Source of the DNA: Diploscapter coronatus
Lineage: Eukaryota > Nematoda > Chromadorea > Rhabditida > Rhabditidae
Length of the DNA: 64,000 nt
Assembly (NCBI GenBank): GCA_964036155.1
Contig: OZ038423.1
Coordinates: 27,977,249 to 28,041,248 of the forward strand
Direction: 5' to 3'
Shown here: one piece after another, positions 12,597 to 24,034 of the stretch
Numbering within the stretch: position 1 is the first letter of the stretch
Layout of the letters: every line of letters starts with the position of its first letter
Notes under the pieces: model-generated
The model's database searches: none
Told to the model about the DNA's origin: nothing
What the model saw: the letters and a program-made list of their open reading frames with translations, nothing else
Translations under genes and position numbers: made by a program

Positions 12597-13100
12597 TTTC
12601 TGAAAATCAATAAATTAAAAAATAATAATAAAAAGAAGAAGAACAAAAAGTGCTGAATCAGGGTTTGTTTATATCTGAGGCTCTCTATCGGCTGAACTGG
12701 ACAAACAGCTCAATGTATCGAGATCGAGCTCGACAAAGCGCAGGTGTCGTTTGCTAGTCAGCTTAACAATCTTCTTTCTAATACCTCTGATTGTCACTTT
12801 TTATCAATTTATCACTGGCTTTTCTGCTTCTTTCTCTATCTCATCTCCAATTATTCCTGGTTGTAAACACTTTTTCTTTGCGACCGAAGAAAACGCGAGC
12901 TCATCACCTAGTTTCTGGAAAAATATCTGGACTTGAGATCTATAAACCTTCTTTTCATATATTAAGGATATTTTCAATGGAAATATTTTATTTAAATAAT
13001 AGTAATTTATACAAGAATAAATAAGTAGTTTAAAACAAATATTGAAAGACATTTTTAGATTAGAAACAAATAATGGGGAACTGATCCAGAAAGTTCGAAC
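12597..13100. other. intergenic spacer with TATA-like box
   Basis: Promoter side of the 47-residue peptide gene and 3' side of the next minus-strand gene. Open frames here are AT-driven and unsupported by splice partners. Confidence 0.45.
12667..12674 (-). promoter_or_regulatory. TATA-like box of 47-residue peptide gene
   Basis: On the minus strand this reads ATATAAAC, about 75 bases upstream of the ATG at 12596, a usual distance for this set of small secreted genes. Confidence 0.45.
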
Positions 13101-13838
13101 CTAGCCACATCCACAATAACACGGGCAAGCCGACGCATTCATATTACACCCGCAACAGCAGCAACCGCAGCTAAAAAATACAAAATAATCAAGTTATTCA
13201 CCCTTTAAACCAAAAGCTCTCAAACTGTTTAAGGAATTAGTTATTTTTTCAAATTGATTAATTTATCCAAAAATTTCGAAAAATTACCCCATCTGCCTCT
13301 TGGCTCGAAGCGCTACACCATCCTCTGCATTGAATACTGCCATTGGACCGTCACGGAGCAATTTATCCTTCAGAGCTGAAAAATCTCTCGTATTTTGGAA
13401 TTTCTTCAAAACCTACGAAATTCGTCCACAGAATCCTCGTCTAGAGAGTCCTCTTCCTTCGGAGGTACTTCCTCGAAGAGTTTGACTTCTTGCTGATTCT
13501 CGCCTCGTGGTATGCGTATTTTCTCTAAATTTTCAGGCAAGAATTTTTTTTTTTTTCGAAATTTTTACCCTCTTCATTATCTTCAGTTTGGGCCACGCCG
13601 ATCATCGACCCACTTATCTCGGAGGTGCGTTGTTTTCTTATTGGGTTGAGATTTAGACTCTTGGAAAGGGATATCTGAAAATTAATATATAACTTTTTTT
13701 GAGAAAATAAAATAAAACTATTTTAGTCAACTAGCTCAAATATGCTAATTTTCGAATACTAACCTTTTTATCTTTATTCGTTTCCCCGTCAGCGACAACC
13801 TCGAGAATAAGTAGAATCAGAAATATGAGAGTTTTCAT
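13101..13838 (-). CDS. secreted precursor with extremely cysteine-rich C-terminal tail
   Basis: Five exons (13838-13764, 13674-13569, 13524-13417, 13375-13288, 13170-13101) give 148 residues. Residues 1-17 are a signal peptide (MKTLIFLILLILEVVAD). The middle is charged and acidic with no cysteines (EEVPPKEEDSLDEDSVDEF). A basic site LRAKRQMG near residue 125 precedes a tail of about 22 residues in which half are cysteines (CGCCCCGC, then ACPCYCGCG). The layout of signal, acidic pro-region, KR cleavage site and Cys cluster suggests a processed secreted peptide or a disulfide or metal-binding tail. Each junction keeps the frame, and the last exon encodes almost only the tail. A TATA-like box lies about 50 bases upstream of the start. 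I do not recognise a named family. Confidence 0.75.
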
Positions 13839-13884
13839 TGAAGCTTCTAACTCAACGCTGCACACTTCTTCAACAACTCGAATT

Positions 13885-13893
13885 CCTTTTATA
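13885..13893 (-). promoter_or_regulatory. TATA box of the Cys-tail precursor gene
   Basis: The minus strand reads TATAAAAGG, ending about 47 bases upstream of the ATG at 13838. Confidence 0.55.
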
Positions 13894-14116
13894 CGAAATT
13901 TCGGAACACGCGTTTTCGAATAATTACCATACGTGAAATGTTTATATTTGCTTTATATTGTTTTGCATAACTTATTCTTCTTCATTCTGAGATTTCTGTA
14001 TGTCAATTTCAACATCCTAGCTGTACAAATAATACATCGCACGTTTATCCGGTATTCTGAGAAGTGGAATTTCTTTTTTAAATTAAAAAAAATAAAAGCA
14101 AGACAAATTAATTTCT

Positions 14117-14176
14117 GGGCTGGGATTCAAGTAAAATTTACACCCCCCTGTAAAAATTTTACTTGAATCCCAGCCC
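14117..14176. repeat. strong intergenic hairpin (inverted repeat)
   Basis: GGGCTGGGATTCAAGTAAAA and its reverse complement face each other across a six-C loop. Apart from a two-base bulge the arms pair completely over about 26 bases. It lies between the divergent Cys-tail precursor gene and the first chemoreceptor gene. It could be a small MITE remnant, a hairpin RNA source or a structural element. Confidence 0.85.
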
Positions 14177-14323
14177 TGGTTTTTCATCTGCAAAAAACAT
14201 TTTTGACTACTAAAAAATGATTACTTGATCAGTAGCAGAATACTAAATGAGGCAGAAAATAGTAAGTCTGCTCTCATTACAAAATTTCATAAACGTTTCT
14301 TTTGAAATTTTTATTGTGATATA

Positions 14324-15755
14324 ATGGTACGGTTCAATCAGAATTTGTATGAAATCTACAATTCATACGTTTATTTGAATAACACTTATCTCACGATATC
14401 TTATTTGGTCATCTATGTCATTTTTACAATACCAATGCTTATGTCTATGTGGAAAACGAGATATGAAGACTCAAAAGTATCTTTTTATCTTTGAACCTGA
14501 GATCAAATGAATATTTAGAGAGACTATTATCCACTTATTTTGAACATTCTGTTCATTTCAATAGCAATCTTCTTCAACCGAATCTTCGATATTGGAATAA
14601 TAGGGAAACTCGAATACAATCCGGATTTCGATACTCGATATTACGAGGAAATGGAAGGTACTTACAGCTATGATGCTGAAACTCGGTTTAATTTTGCAAG
14701 CTTAGATAAGGAAATATTTCGATATTGGCTTTATGTATTCTCTAGATACGCACTAATTCCGAGACTAGGCGAAATTGACACCTATCTTCTATTAATTTTG
14801 TCGTTCCAGAGACTAGGTCATATGAAGGGGATGCCGTGCTTAATCAAATATCTTAGAGGGCAAGATAGTTTAACTTTTAATTAGCACGAACGTTAAAATT
14901 TAGTCGCTCACTACGTTGCATTATCTTTCTGGTATATTTCATAGTTGTATTGGATATGTTTTCCTATGAAATTGCGCTTCTATTACTGAATGCATTAACA
15001 AGTGTATGGGGCAATTCTTACGTAGAAGATTACTATAAAAGATTACGCCTGAATCCTCAACTACCGACGGCCGTCACAGTCTTTAGAATTGTAAGGAAAT
15101 TCATTGATAACGCTATAAAATATTTGATATTCATTTAAATAATAACATGGAAAGACTATTAAGGTAGTAATAATTGTCGTAAAATTATTCTTCACCGTAA
15201 CAGCGATAATTTATGTCGTTTTGGTGAGGCATTTGCGAAAAATTCAATCGCTTTCTACCACGAAGAATAGCGCTGTAAACAAAATTCTCTATCAAATCTT
15301 TCCTCATGCGGTTATAAATTTCGTAAGACAATGATTACGGCTTATTCTTAATTATAATTTCTTTAGGTGTACGTACTTATCCAAATCGAAACAATAATAT
15401 GGACCCTCATTGCTATGATTGATATTCCTGAGCTAGAACCGGTGCCAACATGTAATTTCTAGACAATTTTAGTTCTAAAATTTAACTTTTTTTCATGACC
15501 TACTAAATAACTTAATCAAAATGATATTTAAATATTGAGCGCTAATTAGTTTATCTTATAGATAATGAGCCATTTTTAGTTTATCCTATAACAAAGCAAG
15601 ACCTATGGAACGAATATGCAATAGAAATGCTCCATAATATGCAGGCATTATAGCTAAAAGAATTTTGTGTTAATTTCGATTTTAAGGGCGACGAAGCGAT
15701 TCTTGCTTCATTATCAACAATAATCTCATTGTGGATCAGTTCGGCAGAAAGATGA
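14324..15755 (+). CDS. seven-transmembrane chemoreceptor-like protein with early stop (paralogue 1)
   Basis: Seven exons (14324-14476, 14519-14859, 14904-15090, 15164-15322, 15367-15451, 15562-15644, 15687-15755) give 358 residues with about seven hydrophobic segments. It is clearly paralogous to the gene at 19035: shared blocks include PRLGEIDTYLLLILSFQR, HMKG, MWKTRYEDSK and LWISSAER. Such nematode serpentine receptors act in chemosensory cilia; I could not place it in a named sr subfamily. The final exon hits TGA at 15753-15755 where the paralogue has CGA (Arg). The frame then stays open to TAA at 15897-15899 and still encodes a similar KKF..R...LF.KRK tail. Two introns start with GC (14860 and 15645). 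It may be a recent pseudogene, a C-terminally shortened receptor, or a sequence error. Confidence 0.72.
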
Positions 15756-15899
15756 AGATTTGTTGTTGATATTTGGAAGAAATTCAAAGCCCGTTTCGAA
15801 AAGCACACTTTATTCATCAAGAGAAAGAACCCACCCATAGCTCCGTTAGAACTTGAAAGGCACGTGGATTCGATCTATATCGTTACCCACAATCAATAA

Positions 15900-16208
15900 C
15901 TGCACTCATTTGAATCTAGGATCACGTATTAGAGCTTATTCTTTACATTTTTGTAAATTATTTAAAACTTCAATCTGTATAATTCCATTTTGTTTAAACC
16001 TATTGATTTTTCGCTAATAAATGATTTGTTATTGATCGATTACAATAGTTTGCACGAAATTTTCCATTTTCAGCCGGCGTTGTGTAATGACAGAATTCGA
16101 AACCATTTCATTTATTTGCACAGACATAGAGGATCTGAACGAAATATAGAGGATTAACGATTCGACATTTTGAAAATATCGAGATGATATTTGAGGATAG
16201 CTTCAGAG
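15900..16208. other. spacer between receptor 1 and fucosyltransferase
   Basis: AT-rich, no coding signal. It ends in TAGCTTCAG, two bases before the fucosyltransferase ATG, a likely trans-splice acceptor. Confidence 0.45.
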
Positions 16209-18713
16209 ATGAACAAGAAATCGTAATTGGAAGAAAAATCCAGCTTTCAATTGTTTTTTTAGACAATAATGAGAGATATCGACTTTCATTGCATAACGAA
16301 AAGCATGAGGGCCAATGTATCCGCTAATACGAATACTCCTTTACAAATGGAGGTAGGCTATGAACCTGACTTTAATAACATGGCATTTTTGATAAGAAAA
16401 ATATATCTCAACCTTCCATAAATTGCATTAAGCTGGCATTTTAATATTATCAAAAAGAACGATGCATTGCTTGATGGTTGATTGATCTTTTATTTTCAGG
16501 TACTTTCTAAACCTTTTCGTACTATTTTATTTGTGTTTCATATGTATCTCTCTACTTCGAATGAAGCAATTGCAGTCGGTATTTATTTGAAAAGAAATTT
16601 CGCTGAATTTAAAGAGACTTAAGGCATCATACCGATCAGTTCTGATATACAACTTTGAGGACGAGATGAAGGATCCATTGCTCACATCAACAATCAACCC
16701 ACTGGAACCTGATTATGATTTTGGTAGGACGGAAAGATAGTAACTCTCATTGAGTTTTTTTTAGAAGATCAGCCAGACGACGATAAATTCTATTTCAAAA
16801 TGGGGCCAAAGGGCAAGGAAAATGAATCCTTTTACATCGAGGATGTATTGACGATCATGAAAATACCACTGAAGAGACGACTTACCTGTAAGGCGAAGCA
16901 AAATGGTATCGATCTATTACTTCTCTGAAAGGCTTCATAACGTCTTCAGCGAAACCCAAAATGATTCTATCATGGAGCACCGATCATGGCATGAAAAATC
17001 TAGAAGGATGCAGGGATTGGAACTGTTTGGTCATCAATGATAAGAGCAAATTGAATGAGGCCGATGCGGTAAACACAAAGTGATTTCCCTGCATTAATTC
17101 TCCAAACTGCAGGTACTACTTGAAAGTGGAGATCCGGTCTTCAAACGACGAGATAAAGACCAATATGTCATCTACTTCAATGAGGTATCTCTTGACCTGT
17201 GACAAAGAAAAAGAAGATGAAGCGAGGTTTCAGGAATCCCCGAAGAATTCGCTTCCATACAGAACAATCATCCTGGACCTCTTCAACTTTTCGCTTGGGT
17301 ATCGCCATGACACCATTGGAGCATTTCCTCGTGGGTACACCGTGAAGCTTGCTCCCCAATCTAGGAGGAAGCCACCGGTGAGAATTGGAGTTAGATTGTC
17401 ATAGATGGGATGACGTGAATCTCTCAAAAACGCAAGAGGAATTACATCTCATCTCAGATGATGATCTTTATTCTTATGCTTCAAAGTAACTTGTTCCAGC
17501 TCTATGATGAGAACCTCGTCGGAGGAAAGACAAAAGGAGCCGCATGGTTCGTGAGTCAGTGCAGAACGAGTAGCAGACGAGAAAACATAATCAAAAAACT
17601 ACAAGTAAACAATGGATACTCAATAAACTGATTATCAATAAATTTCAGAAACATTTCCCGGTTGATGTCTATGGCAACTGTGGGAAATTGAAGTGTCCTA
17701 GAAATAGTCCGTGCGAGAAGATGCTGGATACAGAGTAAGCATCACCTATCAATAGTGATAATTGAACCAAAACAAGAGTTCTTTCCTTCCGAGTTTTTCT
17801 CAGATCATTTGCTATATTTTATTTGACTGGAGACTAGTTACGTTTATTGGATTTTTACCCTGAAACTTTAGCTACCACTTTTACATAGCCTTCGAGAACT
17901 CGATCTGCAAGGACTATATCACTGAGAAATTGTGGAATTTCGGATACCAGCGGGAGATCATTCCTATCGTTTTGAAAGTAAGAAAATTGGAAAAATTTCA
18001 TGTTCATAAGCGAAGAAAAGTAGAGCCGTGACATGATCCAAAATGCTACAGAATTACTCATAATCACGAGCAAGGGGTGGGATGGGCACCAAGTAGTTCA
18101 TTTCGAAAATTAAATCGATACGGTGTAGCGCTTTAGCCCCACTCACTGATAATTTACAACTATTATCCAAAGAAAAGTTCTTCGTTAACGGACATGAAAA
18201 TGATGGTCCTATGAAATTCAGCGCTCCATTGTCAAACCTTACGTACCTCCTAACTCGTTCATTGCCGCCGATGATTTCCGATCAGTTACCGATCTAGCCC
18301 ACTACCTGAACTATCTGATAAAGAACAAGACCGCTTATACGTAAGAAAAAACAGCAATTTGTCAATTTTCTTGGCTCTAGTGAGTATTTCAACTGGCGAA
18401 GCGACTATAAAGTTGTGTCTTTGGACGGAAAAATTCACGACGCACTGGAGAGACCTTGGGGCTTCTGTCAAGTTGGAAATCGAGAACTCTGCCTCTATAG
18501 TGAAATTTTTAGATCTGTCGTTTGATGTGGGAAAAGCCGCGACCCAAACATGTTATTAAAGGCATCAAGTTAACATTTGGGTGAAGTATTGAACCAATTT
18601 CAGATTTTAATAAATGGACTGATGAATCATGCGAAAATGACGGTGACTTAGCCGAAAGAATCTTCAACGTCACTTTATATGACGTGATTAATGACCGCTT
18701 CGGTGGAGTGTAG
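16209..18713 (+). CDS. GT10 alpha-1,3-fucosyltransferase, type II Golgi membrane protein
   Basis: Thirteen exons (16209-16222, 16500-16578, 16615-16723, 16765-16887, 16950-17068, 17113-17184, 17234-17377, 17500-17604, 17649-17734, 17872-17977, 18222-18340, 18381-18499, 18604-18713) give 434 residues. It should transfer fucose from GDP-fucose to glycans in the Golgi. Order: tiny cytosolic tail MNKKS, membrane anchor at about 6-24, stem, first catalytic block, then AAWFVSQCRT, VDVYGNCGKLKCPR and the alpha-1,3-FucT motif FENSICKDYITEK (291-303). The block at 189-206 reads YRHDTIGAFPRG where the family usually has a YRxDSDxxxPYG-like motif, so donor or acceptor use may differ. The 14-base first exon was chosen because it alone supplies a start and correct phase before the anchor. 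Exon 4 could instead end at 16905, in the same phase. The gene sits between two receptor paralogues, on the same strand. Confidence 0.9.
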
Positions 18714-19034
18714 TTTCATCATGTTTTTAACTGAACCTGTAGATGGATGTTTAGTTAATGAAAGTTTTTCATCTGCGCATTGAGTGTGTTTAGAGCACAA
18801 CAGAAATGTCCTGCACGCATAAGAAATTTCAAGATTTACTGTACCTGGCTTAAAACATATTACATTATATTTTCATCATTTGCAGACAGACACAGTTATC
18901 ATGAGCTTGTGTACACAACAGTAAAGTTTTCCACAAAGAGAAATATCTAACCACAATCTAGCTTTAGATATAAGTTAATTGGCTAGAGTATTTAGGTGAA
19001 ACCCAAATAAGTAATAACTATCACAATTTGAAAT
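18714..19034. other. spacer between fucosyltransferase and receptor 2
   Basis: Short AT-rich interval; presumed 3' end of the fucosyltransferase and promoter of the second receptor. No other feature seen. Confidence 0.45.
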
Positions 19035-20433
19035 ATGGTCTACAGACAACTGAATCTCTATGATTTTTATGATATATACATTAATTTGTACAGTGATTCT
19101 TTTACGACTTTTTATTTGATAGCTTACATTCTATTCACTTGGCCGATGCTATCATCAATTTGGAAAACACGATTTGAGGACTCAAAGGTGAAATTTAATT
19201 TTGAAATAAAAATAAACTCATATTCAGAAAGACTATCAGCCTATCATACTGAATATACTCTTTGTTTCACTATTGATATTCATTCTCCGAATTTATGACT
19301 ACGTCATTATAAATTGTGGAATCATTAACGAAGAATTGGTTGACTACTTCAACGAGAAGAGTAATCATAGATTTTGAAAAGATTAAATAAAAAATCGCAA
19401 TAATATCTAGCCTCGGGGTATCTGGCTCAAGCATATGGATTTACGCGATTTCATTTACTACCGAGATTGGGAGAAATTGACACTTATCTTCTACTAATAT
19501 TATCGTTCCAAAGATTTGGCCACATGAAGGGGATTTCATTCTTGATCAGGACGTTTAGAGGGTGATTATATCCTAAACTTTCGTTTTATGACGATTTTAG
19601 TCGCTCGCTACGCAAAATTATCGCCTGGGCATGGTTTATCATTATTTTCGACATGTTTTATTTTGAAGCTGTCATAGGAGTTCTATATTTGTACGGTTAT
19701 ATTACTAACGATAGTAGAGTCGGTAGAGTTGGACATACTTTCGTCATGTGGATAGTATCTTATATGCCAATAATCAGAATTGTTAGTAAATTTTATCATT
19801 TAAATTTCCCAACCGTTCATTTTAGGTCTTCATAATAGTCACAAAAATATTGTTCGTCGTAACTACGATAATCTACATCGCTTTGATGAAGCATCTGCGA
19901 AATTTGCAATCCTTGACATCGTCGAAGAACAAGTCCGTAAATAGAATTTTGTATCAAATTCTACCCCATGCAGCCATTAATTTGGTTTGTATACTTTTAT
20001 TGCGAAACAATTAGCTAACTTTAAATTTAGTTTTACATCACTATCAAAATCCAAACTATGATTGATTCATTTATCATCACAAAGGATATATCGAAGCCCG
20101 AGGATTATGGTATCTAGACAATTTAACTTCAACCAAAGTTGCATATAAATTTAGGCTTCTACTCCAAAATAACTTGGGTCGAGTTCATTCTCGAGATGTT
20201 ACAAAATTTACAGGCGATTAAACTCTTAGAAGAGTCTTTTAAACTTAGTGATTTAGGCAGATGAAACTCTACTAGTATCTTTAACAACTATATTCTCACT
20301 GTGGATCGGTTCCGCTGAAAGACGAAAATACTTCGCTACGTTATTTAAAAAGAGATTTATGCAACGGAAATCACTATTCACTAAGAGAAAAACGGCAACA
20401 GTTTCTGTTGTACCAAACAATTCAGCCAAATAA
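19035..20433 (+). CDS. seven-transmembrane chemoreceptor-like protein (paralogue 2)
   Basis: Eight exons (19035-19187, 19228-19360, 19411-19561, 19601-19781, 19826-19984, 20031-20109, 20155-20213, 20257-20433) give 363 residues. Hydrophobic segments are visible at YLIAYILFTWPML, IILNILFVSLLIFIL, DTYLLLILSF, IIAWAWFIIIFDMF, VFIIVTKILFVVTTIIYIAL, the INLVFYITIKIQ region and LVSLTTIFSLWI. A basic cytosolic tail (ERRKYFATLFKKRF, LFTKRK) follows the last. Gene structure matches the paralogue at 14324 at most intron positions, including a GC-AG intron after LQNLQ (donor 20214). It has one extra intron (19361-19410) at a site where the other copy is continuous. Family-level call rests on topology and paralogy; ligand unknown. 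Confidence 0.8.
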
Positions 20434-21150
20434 ATTGCATCAGTTTATTATTTTTATTATTCATTATTAAATCTGTAAAAGGTTATCGATATGAGAAGAA
20501 TACAAAGACTAGACTGAAATGTCACGAATAACATAACATTATTTTTTAAACATTTCTTGAACTATTACTTTCGAAAATATTTATTGAAAGTTATCGACAG
20601 GAAACCAGCAATTTGTTAAATGAATTGATCATGAAAGAATCGGTTAGTGATTGTCGTCTTCAGTTAACTAAGGTGGTGCAGTCAAGAGTCGGCTCAAGCA
20701 TGGAGTTCGGTATGGGGTATTCAGATCTCGTAGTTCGCTATATTGAGATGCCTAAATTTTGAAATTATTGATTGTGCATTCGCATTTCATTGTCGAAGGT
20801 CACATTATGAAGTGGAGCAATAGGTAAGCCAATTTCCCAAGTTAGGTAAAGTAAGCTCATGCTATATTGGTTAATCAGCCACCGAAAACGGAATGTAAGC
20901 GACAGATTGATAAACTTAAGGTCAAAGCCATGCGCAATGCTTGATAGTCGTCAAAAATTCAAGTCTATACCATAAATATGAGTTTATTGATAAAGAATGA
21001 TCGTAAGGCAGTTTTATCCCGTCGAGATCCAATTTGATTCAATTTCGTTCAAATAAAAGTCAATGTCAACTCTATATGTACAAACAGAAGATATTATGAT
21101 GAACTATCGCATTTCAAAGAATGCCAAGATTCTGTATAATTTTCGATGAT
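20434..21150. other. convergent intergenic region
   Basis: Separates receptor 2 (+) from the peptide GPCR (-). No exon chain, RNA gene or repeat recognised. Confidence 0.45.
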
Positions 21151-24034
21151 TTACAGCTCAAATGAGCTAATTTCCCTATTCCAAATATGGGGGACCTTTT
21201 GCTGAGTGAATTGTGTCAAAAGTGCTAGTCTCACATCTCCCATCGATTCTCCGCTGCGCGACGACGGGGAGGCGAAGTGCGAATGCAGGAACGAGACTCG
21301 AAGATCGCGGAATTGGCGAGTGAATACGAAGTAGAGCTGCAACAATAGACCATTCATCATTTAAAACTTCTTCTCATTCCTTTGATATCAATCGAAAGGA
21401 TACTCAGTTTTTCGTTGGTTCAAGAAATGATCATGATTCAGGCATAATCGTTCTATAGATGAATCGAGAAGGAACTATGCTAGAATGACATAATTTTTTC
21501 ATAAATTTACGCACCAAAGGATTAGTCAATGAGTTGATATTGAACAGCAGATTGATCAGATCGGTGATCAGTACATAGCTGTGAGAGTCCTCGTATTGCA
21601 AATGGTCGAAGAACCGAATTGCCAGTCCTCCAGTGTGACATAAGAAAAACGTCGTTACAATTGAAATCAACAGGGTTACAGCGCGGGTTTCCTTAAATTT
21701 ATCGGCATTTTCAGCTAGCAGTGCTTTTATTTGCCTGCGCAAACTTCTTCTTATGGTCAAAAATGGCTCTTCTCGAGAAAATATGAGTTAGAATTTGAAA
21801 ATTCAATACTGAAAGTAGCAGTAGGGGAACGCCATAGACTAATAGCGGGTAAAGGATGTTGTCCATCTAAACTTGATCTCTGGAAGGAAGGTCTTGCGGG
21901 GTGATAACTCACGATTCTCCTGTAATTCTCATTCAGAGCTAGTTCCGATGCGTTGTGAGCCAAGAACCATTTCAGATGATTTCCGGTGATGTTCATTTCG
22001 ACCCTAAAATTAGAAAAACTAACCAAATCTACGTCAAGAGGTTAATTTATCCACTTCTCAATATCGTGACATGATAATGCTTGTCTGATATTTTGGAGCT
22101 CCCAGATTGGGATCTCGAAAAAATCAAAGATTCAGACCTCAACATTTCCTCTTCAGCAATATCGATTTCGATCCAGTACCAGTGGAACTCGACCCATTTC
22201 GAGCCGTTGAAGGCCAATGCCGCAAATGAGATCAACAATAATGGAAGATACTGGCGGCTAGGCGGATGCAGACAGGACAAAGGTCGGAGAATCGCCTAAA
22301 TTTCCTTATTTCTCTATTTTTCCCTGGCTTCAACGAACCTTATGACGTTGCACGGTGATGTAGCAAATCGTCCAGATACTCGCGGAATTTACAGCTAATA
22401 GAAGTGGTGATAAGAGACCGGTTGACAAATAGGCTATTTGGCCTAGAATTTTCGAATTTGCGTTATTTTTAAAGTCATGTCTGAAATTCCCTAATTTTTA
22501 TCTAATTTACGTGATATTTAGAAAGTCTTATCACAGATTATTTTTTTACTAGACTGACTAATCCCATCATTGTGTTATTTTGCGAAATTACATGATTTTT
22601 TCAAACTCATTGAATATGGAGGAAATGTCGATATGTGCATTATTTTACGTTCTCTACCCTCGCTTCGGATTATCCAATTTTATGATAGGGTGCGAAAGTA
22701 AATCCGATGGCGAATTTAATTCCGGGAACAGGTATTGTTTATAAAATCCTGCCTTTGTACTCAAATATTCGGAAATTGAATGTATCTCATAAAGATTATC
22801 TGTACAAAGAGAGTATCATGAATTTTATAATGGATCCGTGCAAAGTGTTTAGTTTACGGATTTTATCGGTTCAAAGTGATGATAGATGACATTCATATTT
22901 TGGTAAAGTGATGGAAAGGGGTAGTAGAAGATGAAAAATTAACATGTATCTTTTGAAAATATTGTTATTACATACCAAGCAGACCGTACGGATGAGACAA
23001 GGTGTAGTCGTGTAGAGCTGGAATGAATAGCACGAATATAGAAAACAGTAGTTGTAATAAATCGAAGGTCGATAGAAATATCAAAGCCGGTACAAGGGGG
23101 TGAGAACGGTGCAGGAAAAAGACGATCAGGCAGCAGATGTTTAGGAACATTCCTGAATTTGTAGCTTCTAGAACTGTTCATGAATTCCTAGGAGATCTTT
23201 CAGATTCTTTTCTTTATGCGATACTCGATACGGTTAATCTTGATAAGGCATTGATCTCATGTTGTCTTCATTATAAAATTTCGATAAAGTTGTTTCAATA
23301 TTCTTTGATCCTCAAAATGTTTATCGCAATCCTTTCCAAACTTTGCCAAACTTTGCACTTTCCGCTATGAGTTAGCAAGCAGAAATTTTTGGAGCTTGCA
23401 GCCAAATTGCGATTTCCGGATTTCGATAAGACTATCAAAGATTAGCTAAATTTGACTAAAAATCCAGCACTTTCTGGATTTTTAAGTCCGCAGTTCCACC
23501 GATGCGTAATAGCTTTGTTATTTGCAAATTTGTGCGTAAAATCTTGACATTTCGTAAAACTTTTGCAAAGTTCCAACCAAATTAACGTAAATCGAACGAG
23601 AAATTCTCGTACCTGATTCAAATTTCAAGACTCAAAGTCGAAAATCGTACAAATTGCTCGACTTTAAACTTCAAGCATTTGGACTTGTGACTTCAGAAAT
23701 ATTTTTAGCTCGAAATCGAGAATGTTGAACACTTTTAGTAGGTTGAAAAAATGGCAGAGTTGCACGCTTGCGTTAATCCATTGGCGCGAAATTTGCAGAA
23801 AGTTGAAAAATTGCGAGAGAAAAAGTTACGATCTAAAAGGTTTATTAATGGTCAAAAATATCGAAAAGATCTACTCATAACAAATAAAATTACAAAATTA
23901 AGATATTAGCATTTTTCTGGAATATTAAAAGCGAGCATAAGTTTGGACTTACCAGCAAAACAAATGATCGGCAAAGCTACCAAATCGAGCCAACACCCTC
24001 CCATCCGCCAACCGTTTTCCTCGGCTACACACAT
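21151..24034 (-). CDS. rhodopsin-type peptide GPCR (FMRFamide-receptor-like) with apparent frameshift
   Basis: Seven exons (24034-23953, 23152-22976, 22442-22339, 22250-22138, 22003-21913, 21866-21515, 21336-21151) encode about 367 residues if one base is discounted. TM1 is split over exons 1-2 (LDLVALPIICFAG / MFLNICCLIVFF); TM2 has DLLQLLFSIFVLF; the TM3 end reads TICYITVQRHK in place of a DRY-type motif. TM4 starts the fourth exon (YLPLLLISFAALAFNGSK). An extracellular loop carries NIT and NAS sites. TM5 has YGVPLLLLSVLNFQ, TM6 TLLISIVTTFFLCH, and TM7 ends in NSLTNPL/LYFVF, giving NPxxY across the last intron. The 352-base TM5-TM7 exon has one base too many: TM5 reads in one frame and TM6-7 in another, switching near an A5 run at 21759-21763. 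The ligand class is inferred from fold and TM5/TM7 style only. Confidence 0.8.

Noticed and set aside
13933..14166. Plus-strand open frame of 77 codons
   Set aside because: It runs through the intergenic hairpin and has AT-driven composition with no domain or splice support.
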